Assembly: GCF_028595265.1 (NCBI RefSeq)
Contig: NZ_JAQQXP010000001.1
Coordinates: 124,001-188,000, forward strand
DNA from: Alteromonas gilva
GTDB taxonomy: Bacteria; Pseudomonadota; Gammaproteobacteria; Enterobacterales; Alteromonadaceae
DNA length: 64,000 nucleotides
Direction: 5' to 3'
The translations under genes and the position numbers were made by a program. Each line of letters opens with the position of its first letter. Within the stretch, counting starts at the first letter, position 1. This document shows, one piece after another, positions 1-8,311 of the stretch. A model generated the notes under the pieces. That model did no database searches. It was not told where the DNA came from and was given only the letters and a program-made list of their open reading frames with translations.

Positions 1-1469
1 GAATGCTGATGGCGTCAATGCGCCTCAACGTGCCGGTGGTGTTTGTGTCTGGCGGACCCATGGAAGCGGGTAAAACCAAGCTGTCTGATCAGCTGATTAA
101 ACTCGATCTGGTTGATGCGATGGTCGCCGCCGCTGACGACAAGGTCTCTGACGATGACTCCAACGAAATTGAACGCTCTGCGTGCCCTACCTGCGGCTCG
201 TGCTCGGGGATGTTTACCGCTAACTCCATGAACTGCTTAACCGAGGCACTGGGCTTGTCGTTACCGGGCAACGGTTCGATGCTGGCCACCCACGCCGACC
301 GTGAGCAGCTGTTTAAAAATGCCGGTAAACTCATCGTTGAGTTGTGTGAGCGCTGGTATAAAAACGACGATGCCACGGCACTACCACGCAACATTGCCAA
401 CTTTAAGGCCTTTGAAAATGCCATGAGTCTGGATATTGCCATGGGCGGCTCCACCAATACCATTTTGCACTTATTGGCTGCCGCTATGGAAGGTGAGGTT
501 GACTTTACCATGGCCGATATCGACCGCCTGTCACGCAAAGTACCGCACTTGTGCAAAGTAGCGCCATCCACCCCGCAGTATCATATGGAAGATGTGCACC
601 GCGCCGGTGGCGTGCTGGGCATTTTAAATGAGCTTAACAAAGGCGGGTTGTTGCACGGTGACTGTGCCCATGTTTTGGGTAAACCCATTGCCGAGGTGAT
701 CAGTGAGTGGGATATCACCAACCCTGAGAATGCCAGTGCCATTGAATTTTATCGCGCAGGCCCAGCTGGTATTCGCACCACCCAGGCGTTTAGCCAGAGT
801 TGTCGCTGGGATGATGCCGATGCGGATCGTAGCGCAGGCTGTATTCGTGACCTTGAGCATGCGTATAGTCAGGAAGGCGGGTTAGCGGTGCTGTACGGTA
901 ACCTGGCCGAAAATGGCTGCATTGTTAAAACTGCCGGGGTGGATGAATCCATTCTTAAATTCACCGGCCGGGCACGTATTTTTGAAAGTCAGGACGACGC
1001 CGTAGCCGGTATTCTTAACGATCAAATCGAAGCCGGTGATGCGGTAATCATTCGCTACGAAGGGCCTAAAGGCGGCCCGGGCATGCAGGAAATGCTCTAT
1101 CCGACATCCTATTTAAAGTCTAAGGGTTTAGGTAAAGATTGTGCGCTGATTACCGACGGGCGTTTCTCAGGCGGTACTTCTGGCTTATCAATTGGTCACT
1201 GCTCGCCTGAGGCTGCCAGTGGCGGCGGTATTGGTTTGGTGCAGGAAGGCGACACCATTGAAATTGATATTCCTAATCGCAGCATCAATGTGGCGATTAC
1301 CGATGCCGAAATGGCGGCACGCCGCATTGCCATGGATGCCAGCGAGCGCCCCTGGCGGCCGGTGGATCGTCAGCGCGAAGTGTCGTTGTCGCTGAAAACC
1401 TTTGCCATGCTGGCCACCAGTGCCGATAAAGGCGCAGTAAGAGACCCATCCAAACTGGAAGATCTATGA
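1..1469 (+). CDS. ilvD: Dihydroxy-acid dehydratase (5' partial)
   Basis: Cytosolic enzyme that dehydrates 2,3-dihydroxy-isovalerate and 2,3-dihydroxy-3-methylvalerate to 2-keto acids in valine and isoleucine synthesis. The frame is open from the window edge (codons in phase with base 3); 488 residues are visible against about 615 in the family, so roughly the first 125, including the first Fe-S cysteine, lie outside. Visible landmarks are the SGGPMEAGK stretch, the cluster cysteines in CPTCGSCSGMF (visible residues 61-71), MGGSTNT, and the C-terminal ITDGRFSGGTSG loop. The TGA overlaps the ilvA start (ATGA), so the two genes are translationally coupled. Family assignment is secure. Confidence 0.97.
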   Translation, partial: MLMASMRLNVPVVFVSGGPMEAGKTKLSDQLIKLDLVDAMVAAADDKVSDDDSNEIERSACPTCGSCSGMFTANSMNCLTEALGLSLPGNGSMLATHADREQLFKNAGKLIVELCERWYKNDDATALPRNIANFKAFENAMSLDIAMGGSTNTILHLLAAAMEGEVDFTMADIDRLSRKVPHLCKVAPSTPQYHMEDVHRAGGVLGILNELNKGGLLHGDCAHVLGKPIAEVISEWDITNPENASAIEFYRAGPAGIRTTQAFSQSCRWDDADADRSAGCIRDLEHAYSQEGGLAVLYGNLAENGCIVKTAGVDESILKFTGRARIFESQDDAVAGILNDQIEAGDAVIIRYEGPKGGPGMQEMLYPTSYLKSKGLGKDCALITDGRFSGGTSGLSIGHCSPEAASGGGIGLVQEGDTIEIDIPNRSINVAITDAEMAARRIAMDASERPWRPVDRQREVSLSLKTFAMLATSADKGAVRDPSKLEDL

Positions 1470-3004
1470 CCGTAAGCGACCACGACTATCTTAAAAAGAT
1501 CCTGCTGGCACCGGTTTACGATGTCGCCGTTAACAGCGAGCTGGTAACACTGTCGCGGTTAACCGCGGAGTTGGGCAACGATGTTTTTTTAAAGCGCGAA
1601 GATCAGCAGCCGGTAAAGTCTTTTAAATTGCGCGGTGCCTATAATCGCATCGCCAGTTTAACGCCAGCCCAGGCCCAGGCGGGGGTGATTGCGGCATCGG
1701 CCGGCAACCACGCTCAGGGCGTGGCTTACGGGGCCAACATGAAAGGCATTAAAGCCACTATCGTGATGCCTGAAACCACGCCAGACATTAAAATTGAAGC
1801 GGTGCGCCGCTTTGGTGGCCAAAACGCCAACATTGTATTGCACGGCACTAATTTTGATTCTGCCAGCGCCCATGCCAAAGCCCTGAGTGCAGAGCATGGT
1901 TATACCTTAATTCCGCCCTTTGACGATCCGGATGTCATTGCCGGACAAGGTACCATCGCACGGGAATTGCTGGAGCAAAACCCGCATCTCGACATTCTTT
2001 TCATTGCCGTTGGCGGTGGTGGTCTGGCTGCCGGCATTTCGATTTATCTTAAGCAGTTAAAGCCTGAGATTAAGATCATCGCGGTGGAGTCAGAAGAGTC
2101 GGCCTGTTTTGCGGCGGCAAAGCAAGCGGGTGAACCCACCAGTTTAAGTTCGGTGGGTATTTTTGCCGATGGCGTTGCGGTTAAAGTGATGGGCAGTGAG
2201 ACATTCCGCATTTGCAATCAGTATGTCGATGAGATCATGACCGTCACTAACGACGAAATTTGCGGTGCCATTAAGGATATCTTCGACGATACCCGGGTCA
2301 TTGCTGAGCCTGCCGGCGCTATGTCGGTGGCGGCAATCCGTAAGTACGTTAAGCAACATGGCATTACCGGCAAAAAGCTCGGCGGTATCCTGTGCGGCTC
2401 GAATACCAACTTTCATACCCTGCGATATGTGTCTGAGCGGTGTGAACTTGGTGAGCAAAAAGAGGCCGTTTTCGCGGTTAAAATTCCGGAACGCCAGGGT
2501 GCCTTTAAGCAGTTTTGTGAATGTCTGGGCGGGCGCACGATTACCGAGTTTAATTATCGCTATGCGTCAGAAAACGAAGCGCATATTTTTGTCGGCATTA
2601 AACTGCGCGGTGGTCGCGCTGAGTTTGCTGAGATTACCGGCGATCTGAATGACAAAGGCTACGAGTGTTTCGATCTGTCCGACAACGAACTGGCTAAATT
2701 GCACGTGCGCCATATGGTTGGCGGGCGGCCACCGACGGTACTAAACGAAGTGGTATTCAGCTTTGAGTTTCCGGAGTACCCGGGCGCATTGCTTAACTTC
2801 TTAAACACGCTGGGTGAGCGCTGGAATATTACCTTATTCCATTACCGTAACCACGGCGCCGCGGAAGGCCTGGTGCTGGCCGGTTTCGATATTCCACCTG
2901 ACAGTCGGCAAGCCTTTGATGAACATGTCGAAGCGCTGAACTACACCTGCCAGGATGTGACCGAAAACCCGGCCTATAAGTTCTTTTTATCTGAACTGAA
3001 ATAG
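1466..3004 (+). CDS. ilvA: Threonine ammonia-lyase, biosynthetic
   Basis: PLP enzyme that deaminates threonine to 2-oxobutanoate, the committed step of isoleucine synthesis. It has 512 residues, against 514 in E. coli. The PLP lysine is K54 in SFKLRGAYN, the phosphate-binding loop is GGGGLAAGI, and the C-terminal third (from about residue 330) carries the two ACT-like regulatory domains that sense isoleucine and valine in this family, so this is the long biosynthetic form and not the short catabolic TdcB. It overlaps ilvD by 4 bases and is followed by a strong terminator, closing the operon. Confidence 0.97.
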   Translation: MTVSDHDYLKKILLAPVYDVAVNSELVTLSRLTAELGNDVFLKREDQQPVKSFKLRGAYNRIASLTPAQAQAGVIAASAGNHAQGVAYGANMKGIKATIVMPETTPDIKIEAVRRFGGQNANIVLHGTNFDSASAHAKALSAEHGYTLIPPFDDPDVIAGQGTIARELLEQNPHLDILFIAVGGGGLAAGISIYLKQLKPEIKIIAVESEESACFAAAKQAGEPTSLSSVGIFADGVAVKVMGSETFRICNQYVDEIMTVTNDEICGAIKDIFDDTRVIAEPAGAMSVAAIRKYVKQHGITGKKLGGILCGSNTNFHTLRYVSERCELGEQKEAVFAVKIPERQGAFKQFCECLGGRTITEFNYRYASENEAHIFVGIKLRGGRAEFAEITGDLNDKGYECFDLSDNELAKLHVRHMVGGRPPTVLNEVVFSFEFPEYPGALLNFLNTLGERWNITLFHYRNHGAAEGLVLAGFDIPPDSRQAFDEHVEALNYTCQDVTENPAYKFFLSELK

Positions 3005-3037
3005 TGGCAGGTTGCACGCTGTTGTAACACCAGCCAT

Positions 3038-3076
3038 AAAAAGTCACCTTGCTGCAGTAGCCGGGTGGCTTTTTTT
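3038..3076 (+). terminator. Intrinsic terminator after ilvA
   Basis: The arm AAAAAGTCACC (3038-3048) pairs with GGTGGC plus the following T run (3064-3076), with one G-T pair, and ends in seven Ts. It separates the ilvDA operon from the polysaccharide locus. Confidence 0.85.
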
Positions 3077-3091
3077 GTTCTCATCTGAAAC
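3076..3091. promoter_or_regulatory. Weak copy of the RG-I locus operator
   Basis: TGTTCT-CATC-TGAAAC has a perfect right half of the GTTTCA-N4-TGAAAC repeat found elsewhere in the locus, but only three of six matches in the left half. It lies about 80 bases before the GH43 gene and overlaps the ilvA terminator. It is listed because of position and spacing; it may be chance. Confidence 0.25.
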
Positions 3092-3168
3092 ATTCAGCGC
3101 TTAGGTTTTGACAATCTCGCTGTATCGGTAAGAATCCCTTTAGAATAAAACCAACGAGTCCCGAGCCT

Positions 3169-4116
3169 GTGTACCGAGTTATAGTATTAAATGTTGTGTG
3201 CCTGACTTTGCTTTGGGGGTGCGTATCAATCGCCGGCAAAGACACCTCAGACGCTGAAGAAGTGTTATTGTTTGCTTCGTTTCGTGGCAACGGTGAAGAT
3301 GGCCTGCACTTAGCGTACAGCGAGGATGCAGTTAACTGGATTGCCATAAACGATGACGCCAGCGTAGTCAGCCCGCAGGTTGGTACCAAACTCATGCGCG
3401 ACCCGGTGATTATTCGCGGGCCAGATGACCGTTTTCATATGGTATGGACCGCCGGCTGGCAGGACCGTGGTATTGGCCTGGCGCACTCCGACAACTTGCT
3501 GGAATGGAGTGAGCAAGAGTTTTTACCGGTAATGGCTGACTTCCCCACCGCCAAAAATGCCTGGGCACCGGAAATCTACTGGGATGAGGCAACTCAACAA
3601 TACTGGATTTACTGGGCGTCGACCATTCCGGGGCGCTACCCGGAAACCGAAAAGCAAGCCGACAAAGGCTGGGATCACCGGATCTACGCCACCACCACTA
3701 CAGACTTTGAGCATTACACGCCCACAGCGTTATTTTATCAGCCTGATTTTAATGTTATCGATGCCGCGATTACACAAAGTGACTCGGGCTACACCATGAT
3801 AGTGAAAGACGAAACCCGCTATCCGCCGGCTAAAAACCTGCTGGTGGCGCACTCCTCAGCCATTACCGGCCCGTGGAAAATTGCTGACAAACCCTTTACG
3901 CCGCCGGCGATCTGGGTGGAGGGGCCCGCCATTGTGAAATGGCGCGGCTGGTATTACGTGTATTACGACCAGTACATCGACCATAGCTTTGGTGTTATGC
4001 GCACCCGTGACTTCGTAAACTGGCAAAACCTCACCGATAAGCTCAATATGCCACAAGGCAGTCGGCATGGCTCAGTATTGAAAATATCCCGTCAGGAACT
4101 GGCAAGGCTGTTGTAA
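3169..4116 (+). CDS. GH43-like glycoside hydrolase, lipoprotein
   Basis: Predicted five-bladed beta-propeller glycosidase of the GH43 kind, probably removing arabinose or similar side-chain sugars from pectic rhamnogalacturonan. The N-terminus (GTG start at 3169) has a short hydrophobic stretch ending in a lipobox-like LLWGC, suggesting an outer-membrane lipoprotein. Propeller hallmarks in order: MRDPVII (base Asp region, about residue 66), WAPEIYWD (about 124), a VIDAAI turn, WVEGPAIVKW with the likely acid Glu (about 247), and RHGSVL near the end. At 315 residues it has a single catalytic domain and no binding module. The exact substrate is not readable from sequence; the neighbouring CE12 and PL26 genes argue for RG-I side chains. 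The start is uncertain because the ribosome site is weak. Confidence 0.78.
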   Translation: MYRVIVLNVVCLTLLWGCVSIAGKDTSDAEEVLLFASFRGNGEDGLHLAYSEDAVNWIAINDDASVVSPQVGTKLMRDPVIIRGPDDRFHMVWTAGWQDRGIGLAHSDNLLEWSEQEFLPVMADFPTAKNAWAPEIYWDEATQQYWIYWASTIPGRYPETEKQADKGWDHRIYATTTTDFEHYTPTALFYQPDFNVIDAAITQSDSGYTMIVKDETRYPPAKNLLVAHSSAITGPWKIADKPFTPPAIWVEGPAIVKWRGWYYVYYDQYIDHSFGVMRTRDFVNWQNLTDKLNMPQGSRHGSVLKISRQELARLL

Positions 4117-4137
4117 CGCCCGGCAATTTTCTGGTTT

Positions 4138-4153
4138 GTTTCAAATATGACAT
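4138..4153. promoter_or_regulatory. RG-I locus operator, CE12 genes
   Basis: GTTTCA-AATA-TGACAT matches the shared inverted repeat GTTTCA-N4-TGAAAC at ten of twelve arm positions. It lies 97 bases upstream of the first acetylesterase gene, in the only sizeable gap of this gene group. Confidence 0.55.
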
Positions 4154-4250
4154 AAATTGTTGATATTTGGACCATATCGGCGGCCGCATATTTTACAGGT
4201 TAAGACCGGGTGTTAATGTTTTTACATTACATTAAATCTGGCTTTACATA

Positions 4251-5420
4251 ATGCGGATGACCAATTCTGTGCGCTACACAGCACTTTATTCTTTGCTGAC
4301 AATACTGATGGTGAGCGTTACCACTGCCTGTAGTCACTCTTTGCCCGTTGCCAAAAGCGGTAATAACGCCAACCAGAGCGTGGCACTCGGGCCCGATGAA
4401 CTCGCGGCACAATGCAGCCAGGACAATGATGGAATACCGGTTCGCTGCGATATTGACGTTAAAGGCGTTAACCCACCCGCTTTTTATGCGGTAAACATTG
4501 AGTTTGCTACTCCAGGCCCATTTCGCGTATACGCCGAATCACGCCGGTTAATGGCAGATAGCGAAATCAGCGGCGCAGCCGACACCGTTAGCTTTATTGT
4601 TAATACCCGTCAGCCTGATGGGCAACCGATACAACCCGACGCTTATCAGGGCACACCCGGCCTCACATTATGGTTTGCGGCAGGTTTTGACAGTATTAAG
4701 CGGATAACGGTTGCGCCCGCTGCATCGTCGCAAACACCGTTCACAGCAGCAAGTAACCGCGCGCCGGATTATAAAAGACTGTTTATTCTTGGTGATTCAA
4801 CGGTATGTGATCAAAACCCGCAGTGGCATAAACCCGTTGGGGAACGCTACAGTGGCTGGGGGCAGGTTTTGCCCGCGTATCTGAACAATGACATCGCGGT
4901 AGTCAATTATGCCGATTCCGGTGAAGGCAGTGAGGCATTCAACGTTATCGATGGCGCGCTTTTTGCGCCCGTGGCCGCCCAGCTTCGCCGTGGCGACATG
5001 GTACTTATACAGCTGGGTCATAACGATAAAACCACCTCTCATGAGCTGTACACGCAGCGGATTAGTGCATTAGTTGAATACATTAAACAGCGCCGGGCAT
5101 CACCGGTCCTCATCTCCCCCATGGTACGCAATGTTAACGTTGCGCTGAGTAAGCAACATCTATGGCCACAACTGGATGTTCGTGCAGCGCTACTTGCCAT
5201 TAGTCAGCAACAGGGTATTCCCTATATCGATTTAATGGCTCACTCCCACGAGTGGGTGACAACCCTGGGACAAGACGCGGCTCAGGCATATTTTGTACTG
5301 AACGACCGGACCCACTCCAATGAAGCGGGGGCACATGTTTTTGCCCAAATGCTGATAAAAGCGGCGATGCAACAACAGTTACCGCTGGCGCAATACACAA
5401 ACACAGCGCAGCAACAATGA
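4251..5420 (+). CDS. Rhamnogalacturonan acetylesterase-like SGNH hydrolase (CE12 type)
   Basis: Predicted carbohydrate esterase that removes acetyl groups from galacturonate in RG-I so that lyases can act. The N-terminus is a signal peptide ending in a VTTACS lipobox, so a lipoprotein is likely. An N-terminal beta-rich domain (about residues 40-165) precedes the SGNH domain, which shows LGDST (catalytic Ser), the GEGS loop, LGHND, and DRTH with the Asp/His pair. 389 residues. A second ATG at 4257 is an equally possible start. It is followed immediately by the tandem esterase gene, with which it probably forms an operon. Confidence 0.82.
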   Translation: MRMTNSVRYTALYSLLTILMVSVTTACSHSLPVAKSGNNANQSVALGPDELAAQCSQDNDGIPVRCDIDVKGVNPPAFYAVNIEFATPGPFRVYAESRRLMADSEISGAADTVSFIVNTRQPDGQPIQPDAYQGTPGLTLWFAAGFDSIKRITVAPAASSQTPFTAASNRAPDYKRLFILGDSTVCDQNPQWHKPVGERYSGWGQVLPAYLNNDIAVVNYADSGEGSEAFNVIDGALFAPVAAQLRRGDMVLIQLGHNDKTTSHELYTQRISALVEYIKQRRASPVLISPMVRNVNVALSKQHLWPQLDVRAALLAISQQQGIPYIDLMAHSHEWVTTLGQDAAQAYFVLNDRTHSNEAGAHVFAQMLIKAAMQQQLPLAQYTNTAQQQ

Positions 5421-5485
5421 GATTATCCGCTGACGCTGTCATCTATTTATTTTTTAAACGATGCTCAAACAAAGGATTATATTTT

Positions 5486-7072
5486 ATGAAATGGTTCTCT
5501 TCCTATCAGTGGCTGGCAGCGCTGGCCTGCCTGCTTGGTGTGGCAGCGCTGCACGCCAGTGAGCAGGATACACGCCAACCCGCTACCATTTTTATCGCCG
5601 GTGACTCCACTGCAGCGACCTATAATAACGCCGACCATCAGGGATGGGGGGCAATGTTCGGCCAGTTTTTCAGTGACGAAGTGACTATTGATAACCGTGC
5701 TCGCGGGGGGCGTAGCAGCCGTACGTTTATCACTGAAGGGTTGTGGCAGGAACTTATCAACGATGTGCAGCCGGAGGATATGGTTATTATTCAGTTTGGT
5801 CACAACGACGGTAGTCCGGTGAATGACGATCGTCGTGCCCGGGGCACACTGGCTGGTATTGGTGATGACTTTGTCGATATCGAAAACCAACTCACCGGCA
5901 AGCAAGAACGTGTATTCTCTTTTGGCCATTATATTCGCCAGATGGTGAATGACGTAAAAGCCAAAGGGGCGACTCCGGTACTGGTCTCGCTCAGTGTGCG
6001 TAACCTCTGGCAGCGCAATGGCATGAGTCATCGTATTGAGCGGGGATCCGGTGATTATGGCTACTGGCTTTATCAGCTGGCCTGGGAGTCAGACACCCCA
6101 TATATCGATTTAACCAATGCCGTTGCCGACGAACTTGAGCGACTTGGTCAGCAAGCCACCGCGTCGCTGTACCCCAAAGATCACACCCACTATAACGACG
6201 AAGGCGCCAGGCTCCATGCCAAACATGTGGTGGCCGGGTTAAAAGGAATTAAGCCAGGGCTTGATGAGGCGTTGTTTTCTGAGCAAGGCCAACAAACAGA
6301 AGCTTATGACTGGTCGTTTGTGCGCTTGCCGGTCAAGGCGGATAAATTCCGCAAAAGTGTTTTTATGGTGGGGGATTCTACCGTTCGTAATGGCTGGGGT
6401 GATGGCCGTGACGGGCAATGGGGCTGGGGCGACTTTATTGATGAGTGGCTGGGCCAGCCACCGCTTAACATTGTTAACCGGGCCGTTGGCGGGCTGAGCT
6501 CACGTACTTTTGTGACCCAGGGACACTGGCAGCGCGCATTAAATATGATGAATCCCGGCGATGTGGTGGTTATTCAGTTTGGTCACAACGATGCCGGGGC
6601 CCTCAATGACGACAGCCGTGCCCGCGGCACCATTAAAGGCATTGGCCATGAAGAAGTCGTGATCGACAACATGCTGACCGGACAAACCGAAACGGTGCAC
6701 AGTTATGGTTGGTATTTACGGAAAATGATTGGCGACGCATTATCCCGGGGTGTTACACCGGTTATTTGCTCGCCTGTACCGCGCAAAAAGTGGGATGACA
6801 GCGCTACCCGGATCGCCCGTGCGAGTAACAGCTATCCGCAGTGGGCTGAGCACGTTGCGCGTCAGGCGCAGGTGCCGTTTATTGATTTGCATGAGCTGGT
6901 TGCCAGCCGCTATGACGCCATGGGGCCGGCTGCCGTAGATGCCATGTTTGCCGACAAACACACTCATACCAGCCTCAGAGGGGCCAAATTCACCGCACAA
7001 CTGGTTGCAGAGCGTCTGGCCCCCATGCTTGGGCTGAGCGTTGAGGAAACTATCGATGGAGGCAGTCAATGA
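5486..7072 (+). CDS. Tandem rhamnogalacturonan acetylesterase (two SGNH/CE12 domains)
   Basis: A single exported protein with two homologous CE12-like esterase domains, probably periplasmic. The start at 5486 is chosen over an in-frame ATG at 5417 because it has an AAAGGA site at a good distance and opens a clean signal peptide (MKWFSSYQW...ALHA); this gives 528 residues. Domain 1 (about 30-255) has AGDST, GGRSSRTF, FGHND and KDHTH. Domain 2 (about 290-520) has VGDST, GGLSSRTF, FGHND but DKHTH, so the expected catalytic Asp position holds Lys. Both domains share the RARGT-IKGIG-like insertion, so they arose by duplication. The end overlaps the next gene by ATGA. Confidence 0.85.
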   Translation: MKWFSSYQWLAALACLLGVAALHASEQDTRQPATIFIAGDSTAATYNNADHQGWGAMFGQFFSDEVTIDNRARGGRSSRTFITEGLWQELINDVQPEDMVIIQFGHNDGSPVNDDRRARGTLAGIGDDFVDIENQLTGKQERVFSFGHYIRQMVNDVKAKGATPVLVSLSVRNLWQRNGMSHRIERGSGDYGYWLYQLAWESDTPYIDLTNAVADELERLGQQATASLYPKDHTHYNDEGARLHAKHVVAGLKGIKPGLDEALFSEQGQQTEAYDWSFVRLPVKADKFRKSVFMVGDSTVRNGWGDGRDGQWGWGDFIDEWLGQPPLNIVNRAVGGLSSRTFVTQGHWQRALNMMNPGDVVVIQFGHNDAGALNDDSRARGTIKGIGHEEVVIDNMLTGQTETVHSYGWYLRKMIGDALSRGVTPVICSPVPRKKWDDSATRIARASNSYPQWAEHVARQAQVPFIDLHELVASRYDAMGPAAVDAMFADKHTHTSLRGAKFTAQLVAERLAPMLGLSVEETIDGGSQ

Positions 7073-7917
7073 ATGCCATTAATTTAGGGGTCAGAGCACA
7101 CGATTACGGGCAGGGCACGCCGGCAGAGATCGCCGCCGAAATTGGCCGTTTTCCGGTCAGCTGCGTGCAACTGGCGCTGGCAAAATCCTTTCCGTTTATT
7201 AGCGACAGTCCCGGCCAGATTACGCCTGGTTTTGCCAACCACGTGCGTGATGAATTTGGCCGCTACAATATCAATATTGCGGTGCTGGGCTGTTATATTA
7301 ATCCGATTCATCCCGATCCGGCTGAGCGCGAGCGCTCGCTGCAGCGTTTCGAGGAACACCTGCAGTTTGCCCGTGACTTTGGGTGCTCGATTGTGGGCAC
7401 CGAAACCGGCTCGCGTAATGCTGACTGCACCTATCATCCGGATAATCACAGCGAGGCCGCGTTTCAGGAGTTGGTTGTAAGCGTGCGCCGACTGGCCGAT
7501 GTTGCCGAGCGACACGGCGTATTTGTGGGGATTGAGGGGGTTGCTCACCACCATACAATCAATACCTATGAACGCATGGAACGCCTGCTGACATGCGTGG
7601 ATTCACCCAATGTAAAAGTGATTTACGATCCGGTTAACTTTTTTCCGCTTGATGAGTGTGACGCCCAACAACAGCTAATGGATGAGGCGTTTGCGCGTTT
7701 TGGTGACCATATAGTGGCGATTCACTGTAAGGATTTTGTTAACGAAAATGGCGTAAAAACCGGCGATTTACCATCTGGCAGTGGTGAAATGGATCACGCT
7801 CATCTGTTTGGCCTTATTCAAAAAAACACGCCGTTTGTGCATGTGATTTTGGAAAGTACCGACCAAAAAAGCGTGACCGGCATTCTCAAACTGCTTAATC
7901 AGGCAGCCATGGCCTAG
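7069..7917 (+). CDS. Sugar phosphate isomerase/epimerase family TIM barrel
   Basis: A 282-residue xylose-isomerase-like TIM barrel, the family that includes D-tagatose 3-epimerase and L-ribulose-5-phosphate 3-epimerase. The divalent-metal ligands typical of the family can be placed: Glu in GIEGVAHH, Asp in VIYDPVNF, His in AIHCKDF and Glu in VILESTD. No signal peptide, so cytosolic. A GGAGG site lies just before the ATG, which overlaps the stop of the tandem esterase gene. The context suggests a role in catabolism of a pectin sugar (rhamnose, galactose or arabinose derived), but the substrate cannot be read from the sequence. Confidence 0.8.
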   Translation: MNAINLGVRAHDYGQGTPAEIAAEIGRFPVSCVQLALAKSFPFISDSPGQITPGFANHVRDEFGRYNINIAVLGCYINPIHPDPAERERSLQRFEEHLQFARDFGCSIVGTETGSRNADCTYHPDNHSEAAFQELVVSVRRLADVAERHGVFVGIEGVAHHHTINTYERMERLLTCVDSPNVKVIYDPVNFFPLDECDAQQQLMDEAFARFGDHIVAIHCKDFVNENGVKTGDLPSGSGEMDHAHLFGLIQKNTPFVHVILESTDQKSVTGILKLLNQAAMA

Positions 7918-8001
7918 TTGTTAATGGCGTTACCGCGCAGTCAACAGGCCTTGCAAAAAGCTGATAAAGCCGCTTGTGAAAAAGCCAATTGAAGTCAGCT
8001 T

Positions 8002-8025
8002 AAAGCCCGCCCAAATGCGGGCTTT
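8002..8025 (+). terminator. Hairpin terminator after the esterase operon
   Basis: AAAGCCCGC (8002-8010) pairs perfectly with GCGGGCTTT (8017-8025) across a six-base loop. The U tract is only the T run inside the stem, so termination may be partial. Confidence 0.65.
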
Positions 8026-8311
8026 GTGCTGTATAGGCCGGTTTCATCGACCGTGAAAGCCATTTTTGAGGCTGCCATAAGTAGCGCTGCCGCGGCGGTA
8101 TAAAAGCCAAAAGACGGAGTGAGGCGGTGGTAATTTATCCATATATGAAATTAAATGATTGTTTGTGCGTATTAATGAGTGTTTTTGATGGGAGTGTATT
8201 GACGAAGACCAGCATTAGTCACTAGCATGCAGTCAGATGTAAACAAAATATTAAAACAATGTTTACTCGGGTTGGTTGAAAACCAGTCTTTGAATAGCGA
8301 ACGAGGTTACT
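8026..8311. other. Intergenic region before the TonB-dependent receptor
   Basis: Noncoding stretch between the terminator and the receptor start. It holds one copy of the locus operator (8136-8151) and an AT-rich stretch downstream of it; no small gene with a credible ribosome site was found. Confidence 0.6.
8136..8151. promoter_or_regulatory. RG-I locus operator, TonB-dependent receptor
   Basis: TATCCA-TATA-TGAAAT follows the pattern GTTTCA-N4-TGAAAC (strong right half, weaker left half) 160 bases upstream of the receptor gene. Confidence 0.5.
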
